64,000 nt of DNA, from assembly GCA_964017185.1 (NCBI GenBank), contig OZ024884.1, positions 193,501-257,500 of the forward strand. The letters are read 5' to 3'. Made by a program: the position numbers and the translations under genes. Positions 45,132 through 56,772 of this stretch are shown here, piece by piece; the stretch's first letter is position 1, and every line of letters begins with the position of its first letter. This stretch comes from Rugalucina vietnamica. Taxonomy: Eukaryota; Mollusca; Bivalvia; Lucinida; Lucinidae. A model generated the notes under the pieces. The model searched no databases, had not been told where the DNA came from, and saw only the letters and a program-made list of their open reading frames with translations.

Positions 45132-48100
45132 GGAGCATCCATGGGTAGGGGAGACGAAAGTTTGATCGCGAAATCCAGGTCACATGACCAAGATGGCCGC
45201 CACGCCCATATATGGTAAAAACCACTCAAAAATCTTCTTCTCCAGAACCGGTGGGCCGATTTTCACGAAACTTGGTATGTAGCATCAAGGACCTCAGCCC
45301 ATCATAGTTTGATAAAATGATGACCCTTGGATGACCTTGATCTATTTTACGGCAAGGTCAAATTTGGAAACGTAGGCTTTTACATAGGAAAAAGTGAAAA
45401 CTATGGAATTTTTTGAAATCTGTTGCAGTCTTAGGCCTGAAAAGTGGTAGATGCAAACAACTAATGGAGTAGATGAAGGTATGTGATTAATATAGGTCAA
45501 GGTCATCTCTTGACCTTGGCCAGTCTGTTGTCCATACACACTTTTCAAAGATCTTCTTCTCTGAAACTGCGCGACCAATCAAAGTGAAATTTTATGTGGA
45601 GCATCCATGGGTAGGGGAGACGAAAGTTTGATCGCGAAATCCAGGTCACATGACCAAGATGGCCGCCACGCCCATATATGGTAAAAACCACTCAAAAATC
45701 TTCTTCTCCAGAACTGGCTGGCCGATTTCCACGAAACTTGGTATGTAGCATTGAGGACCTCAGCCCATCATAGTTTGATAAAATGATGACCCTTGGATGA
45801 CCTTGACCTATTTTACGGCAAGGTCAAATTTGGAAACGTAGGCTTTTACATAGGAAAAAGTGAAAACTATGGAATTTTTTGAAATCTGTTGCAGTCTTAG
45901 GCCTGAAAAGTGGTAGATGCAAACAACTAATGGAGTAGATGAAGGTATGTGATTAATATAGGTCAAGGTCATCTCTTGACCTTGGCCAGTCTGTTGTCCA
46001 TACACACTTTTCAAAGATCTTCTTCTCTGAAACTGCGGGACCAATCAAAGTGAAATTTTATGTGGTGCATCCATGGGTAGGGGAGACGAAAGTTTGATCG
46101 CGAAATCCAGGTCACATGACCAAGATGGCCGCCACGCCCATATATGGTAAAAACCACTCAAAAATCTTCTTCTCCAGAACTGGCTGGCCGATTTCCACGA
46201 AACTTGGTATGTAGCATTGAGGACCTCAGCCCATCATAGTTTGATAAAATGATGACCCTTGGATGACCTTGACCTATTTTACGGCAAGGTCAAATTTGGA
46301 AACATAGGCTTTTACATGGGAAAAAGTGAAAACTATGGATTTTTGAAAACTATTGCAGCCTGAGGCCTGAAAAGTGGTAGATGCAAGCAACTAATGGAGT
46401 AGATGAAGGTATGTGATTAATATAGGTCAAGGTCATCTCTTGACCTTGGCCAGTCTGTTGTCCATACACACTTTTCAAAGATCTTCTTCTCTGAAACTGC
46501 TTGGCCAATCAAAGTGAAATTTTATGTGGAGCATCCATGGGTAGGGGAAACGAAAGTTTGATACCGAAATCCAGGTCACATGACCAAGATGGCCGCCACG
46601 CCCATATATGGTAAAAACCACTCAAAAATCTTCTTCTCCAGAACCGGTGGGCCGATTTTCACGAAACTTGGTATGTAGCATCAAGGACCTCAGCCCATCA
46701 TAGTTTGATAAAATGATGACCCTTGGATGACCTTGACCTATTTTACGGCAAGGTCAAATTTGGAAACGTAGGCTTTTACATAGGAAAAAGTGAAAACTAT
46801 GGAATTTTTTGAAATCTGTTGCAGTCTTAGGCCTGAAAAGTGGTAGATGCAAACAACTAATGGAGTAGATGAAGGTATGTGATTAATATAGGTCAAGGTC
46901 ATCTCTTGACCTTGGCCAGTCTGTTGTCCATACACACTTTTCAAAGATCTTCTTCTCTGAAACTGCGCGACCAATCAAAGTGAAATTTTATGTGGAGCAT
47001 CCATGGGTAGGGGAGACGAAAGTTTGATCGCGAAATCCAGGTCACATGACCAAGATGGCCGCCACGCCCATATATGGTAAAAACCACTCAAAAATCTTCT
47101 TCTCCAGAACTGGCTGGCCGATTTCCACGAAACTTGGTATGTAGCATTGAGGACCTCAGCCCATCATAGTTTGATAAAATGATGACCCTTGGATGACCTT
47201 GACCTATTTTACGGCAAGGTCAAATTTGGAAACATAGGCTTTTACATAGGAAAAAGTGAAAACTATGGATTTTTTGAAAACTATTGCAGCCTGAGGCCTG
47301 AAAAGTGGTAGATGCAAACAACTAATGGAGTAGATGAAGGTATTTGATTAATATAAGTCAAGGTCATCTCTTGACCTTGGCCAGTCTGTTTTCCATACAC
47401 AGTTTTCAAAGATCTTCTCTGAAACTGCGCGGCCAATCAAAGTGAAATTTTATGTGGAGCCTCCATGGGTAGGGGAGACGAAAGTTTGATCGCGAAATCC
47501 AGGTCACATGACCAAGATGGCCGCCACGCCCATATATGGTTAAAACCACTCAAAAATCTTCTTCTCCAGAACCGATGGGCCGATTTCCACGAAACTTTGT
47601 ATGTAGCATTGGGGACCTCAGCCCATCATAGTTTGATAAAATGATGACCCTTGGATGACCATGACCTATTTTACGGCAAGGTCAAATTTGGAAACATAGG
47701 CTTTTACATAGGAAGAAGTGAAAACTATGGATTTTTTGTAAACTATTGCAGCCTGAGGCCTGAAAAGTGGTAGATGCAAACAACTAATGGAGTAGATGAA
47801 GGTATGTGATTAATATAGGTCAAGGTCATCTCTTGACCTTGGCCAGTCTGTTGTCCATACACACTTTTCAAAGATCTTCTCTGAAACTGCTTGGCAAATC
47901 AAAGTGAAATTTTATGTGGAGCATCCATGGGTAGGGGAGACGAAAGTTTGATCGCGAAATCCAGGTCACATGACCAAGATGGCCGCCACGCCCATATATG
48001 GTAAAAACCTTTCAAAAATCTTCTTCTCCAGAACCGGCAGGTCGATTTTCATGAAACTTGATATGTAGCATTTGGGACTCCAGCCCATCATAGTTTGTTG

Positions 48101-48500
48101 AAATGATGACCCTATGATGACCTTGACCTATTTTACGGCAAGGTCAATTTTGGAAACATAGGCTTTCACATGGGAAAAGGCGAAAACAAACTATTGCAGC
48201 CTGAGACCTGAATTTTGCTAGATGCAGACAACTTATGGAGTCAATGAAGGTAAGTAATTATTTAAGGCCAAGGTCATGTCTTGACCTTGGCCCAAGGTCA
48301 TTTAAATATCAAAATTAGAATGATGGTTTTCTCAGAAATCACTGGGTTTGGAAACTATTGCAGCCTGAGACCTGAAACTTTGCAGATGCAGACAACTTAT
48401 GAAGTCAATAAAGGTGTGTGAGTATTCAAGGTCAAGGTCATTTCATTATGACTTAATACTCCAAGATCAGGCTTCAGGTGAGCGTTTTCAGGACCAATGG
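45132..48500 (+). repeat. 465-bp tandem array of repeat B
   Basis: Seven unit starts (GCATCCATGGG or a variant) at 45135, 45601, 46067, 46531, 46997, 47459 and 47921, giving periods of 462-466 bp. The last unit is diverged and ends with CAGGACCAATGGTCCTCTGG. Each unit carries CAAGATGGCCGCC, a perfect CArg box CCATATATGG in most (first at 45206-45215), and several TCAAGGTCA/TGACCTTGA elements. The repeated 78-codon minus-strand frame is a by-product. Confidence 0.92.
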
Positions 48501-48999
48501 TCCTCTGGTAATTGACATTGTCGTAAAGGGCTTTATTCGTTGAATAACAAAGCAGAATTTTGTTCGAAAACAGTAAACGCGCTTGCAACTGATTAACGGA
48601 TATATGGCGTATTTTAGCGGGGTCTGTTATATTTGATTATTTTTTAGAAGTTTCTGACTCTGATTATCAGCAGAGACGGTTAATGATTTAATTTGTATTG
48701 CAAATAAAGAAGCTGATCGGCTGAGAAAATTTTACTGTTAAAACGCATTGAGTACAGGTAAATACTCAGAACTCAGGTAGTAGTGGCTCCGATCCCGCAT
48801 GACTGACTTCTTTTTTGACTTCGACTTAAGTCCTCAGAACAAACAAACAAACATAAAAAATAATATGTCGTACACTGATAGGATGCCGGCAGAAGGGTTA
48901 GCTCAAGTGGGTGAATAATGGTTATGGTCTGTCAGACGTTATCAGACAAACAACATGTTTTGTTGTCATGTCGACAATTTTCTAGCGTCTCAGGAACAA
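48501..48999. other. spacer inside the 5.2-kb unit
   Basis: No recognised feature. Confidence 0.3.
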
Positions 49000-49776
49000 A
49001 AAGGTACAAGTAGGCAAAGATCAGGAAAAGGCGCAATCAGAAAAAGATTCCCACTCCAAAAACCGAGGTGGGAAAAAACCAAACTAACAATCAGGTACTC
49101 ATACCATGAAACAATCGTAAGCCGAATGGGCAGCTATTTTCCCAATAGGTGGCCACTCAGTTACCTTAACTTAACTAAAAATATGAAAACATACATAAGG
49201 CGCCAACAGCACAAAAATTTTTTAAACACCAAGACATAAAACAAAAAGAACCACCACAGAAGTATCGACTTGGAACGATCAGTAACACAAAGTTACTGGC
49301 GGGCTTAAACCGGTTTTACATGGCCATAACCTCACCCTCAGCTTCCGCAGTGGTTCATAACATTTAGTTAGTTATTCGGTCCTCGTGGTGAATCTCTAAC
49401 TAGTCAATGAATCATCAAGAACAAACAAATAAATCATGATAAACATCCTGATGAATCAAAAACCAGGACTCACAGACTGAGTAAGCTGCCCGACGATGGA
49501 GATCCCTGGGTGCCGAATAACCTACTAACTCCGGAGCAAAAGAAAAACACCAGTAGGACCCCGGTGGGCCAAGCAACAGACAAGAAGCTCCGGCCCCAAC
49601 CAACTAAAATGAATAGCTTTATGTCGGGGCCATCATAGAGTCTGACGCCCGACCCACCGGCGTGCAATTAAAGAAGGCAGCATAGTTATCAACCATGATT
49701 GGGTTAAAAACTAAGCATGCAGACTGTCGCATAACATTCAAGTTATAACCTATACGTTTGTAACGTGTTATAAAAT
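49000..49776 (-). mobile_element. Penelope-like 3' end: RT tail, UTR and module A
   Basis: Reading the minus strand from 49776: RT tail (YKRIGY, then the GRASDSM region), 3' UTR (to about 49290) and module A (to about 49000). It is the longest joined copy here and sets the order of the parts. Its truncated 5' edge abuts the right inverted arm. Confidence 0.75.
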
Positions 49777-50072
49777 ACTGTCTATGTTTGTTTTGCTGCT
49801 TCAGACAGACACTTCAATCAAATGCCTCAAACGTGCTTTATCCTTAGCAAGTGCACTTGTCAATCCATCTAGACATTGGATTGAGAGATTACTTATGATA
49901 TCGATGAAATACCAATTGTTCTACTGACTTGTAACAGTGTACTTAGTCAAGGTCGTTTGCACCTCCTGACATTGCTTTTTGCAGAACTATGTGTTATATT
50001 CATTACATGAATCTATCTACATCTGGGACTTTGTTAAAATATAACATATCTCTATGCATGTGTATATGAGAC
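49777..50072 (-). repeat. right 296-bp inverted arm
   Basis: Reverse complement of 44836-45131. Ends TATATGAGAC. Confidence 0.9.
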
Positions 50073-50084
50073 ATTTAGCTCATT

Positions 50085-50365
50085 ACGAAAACACGCCCAT
50101 GTAATATACATATTTTCCCTAAATTGTAAAAAATGAAATATTTTAGTAGAAAAATTTTGATATTTTAGGCTCAAAACATAGATTCTGGGTACACGTTTAA
50201 ACCGCCTTGCCGAGGCTGCCTCAGCGGTTCTAACGAGTACCCACAATCTTTGCTTTGGATCAAAATATGAAAAATAGGTATACCCCAGTAAACCCTAGTT
50301 TTACTATATAAAAGTGGGATATCAGAGGGTATACATTTCACGGACATGTTTTCCTGATGTCAAAT
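50085..50365 (+). repeat. dispersed repeat H
   Basis: CATTACGAAAACACGCCCAT, GGGTACACGTTTAAACCGCC, GAGTACCCACAATC, CTATATAAAAGTGGGAT. Confidence 0.75.
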
Positions 50366-50699
50366 GAGCCGAAAGATCATTGTTTGAGCTAACCAGATAG
50401 ACAGGTTCTCGACGTCCCTCCGTCCGGCCGTCGATCGTGCACAAAAATATTAATGAAGCTAGGCTGGCGATTTCCTCAAATTTTATTTGAACCATCATTG
50501 TGTAGAAGGATTGACTGCATTAGGTGTTTGGAGCAAAGTGCATCAAAAATGTGGTTTTCATGGTAACAGCTAACTCCCATAGCTTTTATGTTTTGTGTGT
50601 AGCAATGTATTGTTATCCTCCTTATACGGGGAATGATCCAAAATAAAGCAAATCGTCTGACTGTAAACCGTCGACATGCGGTCAGCGCATTACACAATT
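50366..50699. other. no recognised feature
   Basis: Spacer. Confidence 0.3.
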
Positions 50700-50906
50700 G
50701 AGCCGTCTCATTGGAAAACCAACAATCTGCATGTGCGAAAACAAAGGCGCAGATCAGCGCCATTGTTTTCGTTACTCGGATAGTACAGTTCATCTTCTAC
50801 TAAAATCCAAAATTTCACGCTTCTAGCTCTTTTCTGTGCTTGTACAGGTCGGTTTGCGTCAGACCTGTTCGGAAACCACATTGTTGGTTTTCCCACGAGG
50901 CGGCTC
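50700..50906 (-). mobile_element. MITE family C, copy 4
   Basis: 207 bp in reverse orientation, GAGCCGTCTC...GAGGCGGCTC, with AACCAACAAT at both ends and ATTT after the right end. The central hairpin is shortened. Confidence 0.75.
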
Positions 50907-50942
50907 ATTTATGTCATCAGTACCACACGTTAACAGTGTTTT

Positions 50943-51990
50943 ACCCCGGGAGCTAATTTGACCTACCTTGCACCCCCGTGGACAATTTTTCATGGGAGCC
51001 AAATAGTTTATTGGGACCCCAGGAATGCAAAGAGTTTTGTCCTAAAAAAACAAACAAAAAACAAAACTTGTTTGCACTATGAGAAAATACATGGTTTCCA
51101 TGGCAACCGTTAACGCGATTCTTGAGCATGGAGGTGTACATGCAGAATTGGTTATATCTCCACTATAACTTACCCTAGACCACTAACCTTGGTCTCATAT
51201 GAAAGCTTAGACATTGCCCTTTTAGTATATGGAAGGTAAGACAGATATATAATTTGCATATTCATGAATTTTGAAGAAAACTTTAAAAATGACAGAAAAA
51301 TCGTTAAAAATCCATAAATTAATTAGTTTAAGGCCTAAACTGTCATTGTGCTACTTTATTATTGAACCAGTAATTGCATATGACAAATGTGTTGATGTCA
51401 TGAGCCTAAATGCAAATTATCTCTTTTGCATATTCATGAATATTTATAAAAAATGTCGAAAATCGGGGAAAACGAGGGATAAACTATAGCCATTGCAATG
51501 TTTTGGATGGTTAATGAGATCTATCTTGTATTCCTGAAACCAATTTTCATGGCTGCCAGTGTGGTCAGACCATCTAAATGCCATAAAATATTGTCCTCAA
51601 CAATGAACACATGATGTAAAATAACATAGTTTCCACACCCACCCCTAGTGTGATTCTAAAGAATAGGGTGTACTCATAAAAATATTCATACACAAACAAT
51701 AGCATGCTCTAGAATACTATAATTGGTCTGATAGTGATGCATGGACTTAGCAATTTAACCTTAATACCTGTTATTCAAATCATTAATGTTGCTTATTCAT
51801 GAAAATTAATAAAACACACAAGAAATCGGAGAAAAATCTTGGATGAAATAGGGGTTATATATGCAAAATAAATTGTACCAGAGCTGTTTATAAACCGAGG
51901 ATGCTACAAGAAGTATCAAATGAATGATATGGCTATGTTCTATGACCCTTAAGTTTCATACAAGAACAATCTTATTTCCAATTTCACGAA
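50943..51990 (-). repeat. dispersed repeat D, copy 2
   Basis: Inverted partner of 15430-16505. ACCTTGCACCCCCG, GGTTTCCATGGCAACCG, several TTTGCATATTCATGAAT blocks, ACTATAATTGGTCTGAT. Confidence 0.7.
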
Positions 51991-52009
51991 TTTAAATGAA
52001 AACTTAACC

Positions 52010-53145
52010 AGAGGACCAACGGTCCTGTAAACGCTCACCTGAGACCTAGTTATCACTTTTTCGATGTGAACGCCTATATTTCCAAAATTAACCTTGCAGT
52101 AAAATAGATCAAGGTCATCCTAGGATCATCATATGTACAAGCTATGATGGGCTGAAGTCCTAAAGGCTACATACTGAGTTTCGTGAAAATTGTCCAGCCG
52201 GTTCTGGAGAAGAAGATTTTTGAGTGTTTTTTACCAGATATGGGCATGGCCATCTTGGTCAGGTGACCCGGATTTCACGCTCAAACTTTCATTCCCCTAC
52301 CCATGGATGCTCCACATAAAATTTCACTTTGATTGGCCAAGGGGTTTCAGAGATGAAAATGTTTGAAAAGTGTGTATGGACGACAGACCATGGCCATGGT
52401 TAAGAGATGACCTTGATCTAAATTAATCATAAAAAGGTACAAGTAGGCAAAGATCAGGAAAAGGCGCAATCAGAAAAAGATTCCCACTCCAAAAACCGAG
52501 GTGGGAAAAAACCAAACTAACAATCAGGTACTTATACCATGAAACATATCGTAAGCCGAATGAGCAGCTATTTTCCCAATAGGTGGCCACTCAGTTACCT
52601 TAACTTAACTAAAAATATGAAAACATACATAAGGCGCCAACAGCACAAAAAAAATTTTACATCAAGACAATAAACCTTCATCTACTCCATCAGTTGTTTG
52701 CATCTACCACTTTTCAGGTCTCAGGCTGCAATAGTTTTCAAATATTCCATAAAATCCATGTAAAAGCCTATGTTTCCAAAATTGACCTTGCTGTAAAATA
52801 GGTCAAGGTCATCCCAGGATCATCATTTTATCAAACTATGATGGGCTGGAGTCACCGATGCCACATACAAAGTTTCGTGGAAATCGGCCCACCGGTTATG
52901 GACAAGAAAATTTTTGAGTGGTTTTACCATATATGGGCGTGGTGGGGATCTTGGTCATATGACCTGGATTTCGCGATCAAACTTGAAATGCCACTACCCA
53001 AGGAGGCTCCACATTGGCCAAGCGGTTTCAAAGAAGAAAATGGTGGACGATGGACGTACGGACGACGGACGACGACGACGGACGGACGCCGGGTGCCTGC
53101 TTATCCTATAAGCTCACCGGTGAACCTTCGGCTCAGGTGAGATAA
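52010..53145 (-). repeat. repeat B, single dispersed copy
   Basis: Opens with CCAGAGGACCAACGGTCC and ACGCTCACCTGAG. It contains about two diverged 465-bp units in reverse (GGGCATGGCCATCTTGG at about 52242, CCATATATGGGCGTGG at about 52927), a GGAC-rich tract (53040-53095), and closes with the hairpin GCTCACCGGTGAAC / GGCTCAGGTGAG. Module A interrupts it. Confidence 0.75.
52433..52673 (-). mobile_element. Penelope-like module A nested in repeat B
   Basis: Inserted between AATTAATCA and CCTTCATCTACTCC, which are adjacent in the array at 45132-48500. Begins AAAAAGGTACAAGTAGGC and ends near CATCAAGACAATAA, which locates both ends of the inserted module. Confidence 0.7.
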
Positions 53146-54284
53146 ATTGTACCCATGGCCAACTGCTCTATGCTTATTACAGGTTATGCCACACAAAGTG
53201 ATTCATTACATATAGTGGACCCGTCTTTGTTGTCTAGACAGTTCACCGCAAACAATCTTTTTTCTATTGTTGATACTTCCCGTCAAAGTGCAGTGAATAA
53301 CTAAATAACAGTCTCGATCGTGCATTCTTTTTATCATAGCGCATTTAGGCTTTGATCGTAGATACCCTGACGAGGAGTACATGGGCTATAGGTACTTTTA
53401 TTTTTTATTTATAAGAAATGGCTTTCAAGTCTATCACATTGGACCCCTGCGTCTGTATCCGACAGCGGGGAGGGGCTGAGGTCAAACTTCAGAGCTATGT
53501 TAACAAATTGACCCATAGTGTGTACATTCTCTTAACTCCAAAAATCCACTTTGGTCATTAGACACCCATGGTGCAAAAGGCAGTAAAACAAATTAGCACG
53601 GGTAATTTCAGTTCAGCATCCTCTGATAAGAAATTCCAGGTAAGGAACATCTGCTCTGATCAGCATGTACAAATGACTATACAAAATCTGTAATACGGAA
53701 CTGATTTAGACCATTGAAAATGTAATGTCACTTAAGTTTTTATGATTATTTCAATTATTTTGATTAAATTGTACTTTGATGAAAAATGAACAAACATTTA
53801 TTTTTGGGTTTAATTTGTACTGTAAAATACCTGGAATTCTAGGTATCAGATTACAGTATATCTGACCATTCCTTGCAAAATTAACCAGGAGAGGCAGCTC
53901 AACACTGATAAGCTGTATATAATCACAGCAGGTATTACAGCATAAGTGGACACCGCACTTTACCCCCAAAAAGTAGGAAAATGGGGGTAAAGTGCGGTTA
54001 TTGAGATAAGAGGATGTACACAGTATGGTACTGCAAAATGGTTTTCAACATATCGACATATTGATTATCATCGTGTTCTCTTTCGAAACTGGCTTTGGTT
54101 CCGTAACACCAGAAGTCTCGGTCCATGCCTTGAGTGACACTAAGGTTTCACAGATACACACACTGGTCTGTCTTTCATAAAAGGAAGATAAATTCACGTA
54201 CAGGAAACGAAACTTAAACGTATGAGAACTGAAATAAATTACAAATCAGGGAAACAGCAACACTGGAAATCTACATTGAATGAA
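53146..54284 (+). repeat. local duplication N, copy a
   Basis: Shares GTACCCATGGCCAACTGCTC, TATCATAGCGCATTTA and TGGCTTTGGTTCCGTAACA with 54690-55320. It contains a perfect hairpin at 53953-53997 (arms CCGCACTTTACCCCCA / TGGGGGTAAAGTGCGG) in a roughly 530-bp block that copy b lacks. Confidence 0.6.
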
Positions 54285-54550
54285 ACTAAAATTAAAACTG
54301 AGATCCTTTAAGAGCAGTGAACATATTAATAAGAAAGGGGATGGGCCATACCGCGGTTTCGACTATTAAAGTCTCGTCAGTGACCCTTTAGAATTTGGCA
54401 ACATGGAGCCAAAGAGAATAACTGAAATTTTGCAACCTTCAACAGGGTAGTCGATACAAAGACTAGTATTATCTAAATGGGACCAAATATATTAAACATT
54501 GGTTAAAATGAACTTAACCGATCATAAATTTCTGATTTCTCAGAATATCC
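54285..54550 (+). repeat. dispersed repeat F, copy 3
   Basis: AACTGAGATCCTTTAAGAGC, CCATACCGCGGTTTCGACTA, ATGGAGCCAAAGAG, TTAACCGATCATAAATTTC. It lies between the N copies. Confidence 0.7.
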
Positions 54551-54689
54551 TCGCTGATCTCAAAGGACCAAAAGGAAAAATATAACCTGCACTATGGATG
54601 ATGTACGGGGAAAGCCTTACTGTAAGCTCTTATAACAAACTGCTGCTGACCTTTTCATTTGTTTTATTTTAAAGAAAGTGTGTTTAATT

Positions 54690-55320
54690 TGAATATGGAG
54701 AAACGTGTACCCATGACCGACTGCTCTATGCTTATTGCGCTTTTTGCCAACTAAAGCGTTTAATATGTCTATGCTGACTAGTTAATTCACCATCAGCAAT
54801 TTTCTATATCCTTTGTTGACACTTCTCGACAAACTGCGGTATATGACTATTGCCATGTAGCAGTCTCGAGCGTGACGACTTCTTATCATAGAACATTTAA
54901 GCTCGGGCCATAACGCGGGGTACGGGGACTATAGGTTATTTATAGGGCAATTAGTCCATCGCATCGAATTTTTGGGTCTGTGCTCGAGAATGGGGATGCA
55001 TGCCAAAATTCAGAACTCTTTCACATATTCACCGTTCTGCAAATTGGTTTTCTACAAATCGACAAATTGATTAATATAATGTTCACTTTAGAACTGGCTT
55101 TGATTCCGTAACATCAAAACTCCTGTTTAATGCCTTTAGGGACACTAATATTTCAAGGATACACACACTATTTTGTCTTTTATAACAAAATGAAATTTAC
55201 ATATTTCATTTTGTTATAGAAGATATATATGACAAATCAGGGAAATAACAACACTGAAAATCTAGCACAACAAAAGCTCTCATCACAAACTTCTGCTGAC
55301 CCTTTCATTCGTTTCTATTT
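54690..55320 (+). repeat. local duplication N, copy b
   Basis: Shorter, diverged partner of copy a. The shared CTGCTGACC block lies at 54640 (copy a) and 55287 (copy b), so the two are tandem. Confidence 0.55.
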
Positions 55321-55489
55321 TTTTACAAAGTTTTTTTCTTATACTCATTTAAGGATTGAAGTTCATATTTTAACTTTCACTGGATGATTAGAAACATTAT
55401 GCTGTTTTAATGTCTGAATATAGCAATACCGTTTTACATTTGATATTATCAATCAAGTATCAGATTTTTAATTGCACATATCATTGCTC

Positions 55490-55670
55490 ATTTTCGTGTC
55501 ATTTGACATTAAATCCGACGTTGACATGTAACGTAATTTTGGAACAGCCAAAACGTCAAATTTTTGCGCTTATCGTCCTGACGAAACGCGACCGACGTCA
55601 CGCCAACAACAGTAAACAAACAACGTCACTGGCTGGTTATGACGTCGCCCCGCCCATTTTTATTGGGAAA
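55490..55670. promoter_or_regulatory. CRE-like and GC-box cluster
   Basis: Several ACGTCA/TGACGT-type motifs (CGACGTTGACATG, ACCGACGTCACGCC, AACGTCACTGG, ATGACGTCGCC) and a CCCCGCCC GC box in under 200 bp, CpG-rich against its surroundings. It fits a promoter for the frame that follows, or a mobile-element regulatory region. Confidence 0.35.
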
Positions 55671-55717
55671 TGAGGAACATCAAGAAAAATACTTTGATCT
55701 AGGGCGATTGCAATAAA

Positions 55718-55888
55718 ATGTTAATATTGTCGATTGAATGTGTCAATATTTACGTCAACCCTCCCGTTATTACAACTGTCACCATAGCAACAGACGTCGA
55801 TGAAGAAAACGTAGCCACTGAGTCTGAAAATATAGTTGCAATAGAATCGTCATACAAAACAATATACGTCATGCAAACATACCCATGA
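55718..55888 (+). CDS. possible 56-aa reading frame
   Basis: Starts MLILSIECVNIYVNPPVITT and continues through an acidic, Ser/Thr-rich stretch (DVDEENVATESENIVAIES). Third positions and composition look coding-like, and a CRE/GC-box cluster lies just upstream. The last residues and the stop come from an inserted repeat H copy, so it may be the stump of a longer exon. No homology recognised. Confidence 0.2.
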   Translation: MLILSIECVNIYVNPPVITTVTIATDVDEENVATESENIVAIESSYKTIYVMQTYP

Positions 55889-55916
55889 AATATACAGAGA
55901 ACTGTAATGTCTAAAA

Positions 55917-55955
<39 letters not shown>

Positions 55956-56080
55956 AAAATAATAAATAAATGCACGTGTCAGTTGAAAATGTTCGATGTA
56001 TTTCTTGCATTCGATCAAAACATAGCTTGTGGGTACTCGCTGAGGTGGTTCTAGAGTGCATCCACAATCTATGTTTTGTT
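55865..56080 (+). repeat. dispersed repeat H with AAAT microsatellite
   Basis: ACCCATGAAATATACAGAGA, an (AAAT) run at about 55914-55970, then CAAAACATAGCTTGTGGGTA. Confidence 0.65.
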
Positions 56081-56304
56081 TATGTGCTGGATTTAAGCAT
56101 ATTTTACTTTTATAATTTGTAGTCAGAATAACAATACAAAATAGCTTTACTTTGATCAATGAGATCTAAAGCAAACTAAATGAATAATTAGATAAATAAA
56201 CACATGAACACACTAACAAATAAAAAATACATTCTCTAAAACTTTCAGATTATGCGTGATCAAACGTGAAATTAAATGTGTTTCGATAACGACATTTGGT
56301 TATA
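56081..56304. other. no recognised feature
   Basis: AT-rich spacer. Confidence 0.3.
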
Positions 56305-56325
56305 CATTACGAAAACATGCTTATG

Positions 56326-56612
56326 TTACTGATCGTTCCAAGTCGATACTTCTGTAGTGGTTCTTTTTGTTTTATGTCTTGGTGTTTAAAATTTTTTGTG
56401 CTGTTGGCGCCTTATGTATGTTTTCATATTTTTAGTTAAGTTAAGGTAACTGAGTGGCCACCTATTGGGAAAATAGCTGCTCATTCGGCTTACGATATGT
56501 TTCATGGTATAAGTACCTGATTGTTAGTTTGGTTTTTTCCCACCTCGGTTTTTGGAGTGGGAATCTTTTTCTGATTGCGCCTTTTCCTGATCTTTGCCTA
56601 CTTGTACCTTTT
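56326..56612 (+). mobile_element. Penelope-like module A, solo, inside repeat H
   Basis: Full-looking copy: TACTGATCGTTCCAAG at the left, CTACTTGTACCTTTTT at the right. The forward frame at 56454-56636 (HLGFWSGNLFLIAPFPDLCL) is a translation of the module that recurs in all copies. Confidence 0.75.
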
Positions 56613-56772
56613 TATAAAATAAAGAGTGTTTTTTAACCTTAATAATGAAACTTTTAGTTGAAAGTTTTCGATAGATTTCATATAATTTCTCTAAATATTA
56701 GAGCAAACAATCAGAAAAATATGCTTGTCCATGTACACCCCGGCTTTACTGTATAAAACAAGGTATAAGGGG

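Larger units (their letters stand above)
44836..50072. mobile_element. 5.2-kb unit bounded by 296-bp inverted repeats
   Basis: The arms 44836-45131 and 49777-50072 are reverse complements, each 296 bp, with no mismatch that I could find by eye. They enclose the 465-bp tandem array, a spacer and an inverted Penelope-like fragment. No transposase is visible, and the immediate flanks (TTCAAA left, ATTTAG right) show no clear target duplication. A fold-back-type transposon, a recent inverted duplication and an assembly artefact beside the gap all remain possible. Confidence 0.75.

Noticed and set aside
45342-45578. 78-codon minus-strand frame repeated at 45808 and 46738
   Set aside because: Repeats with the 465-bp unit and carries no domain. 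Conservation is explained by recent tandem amplification.
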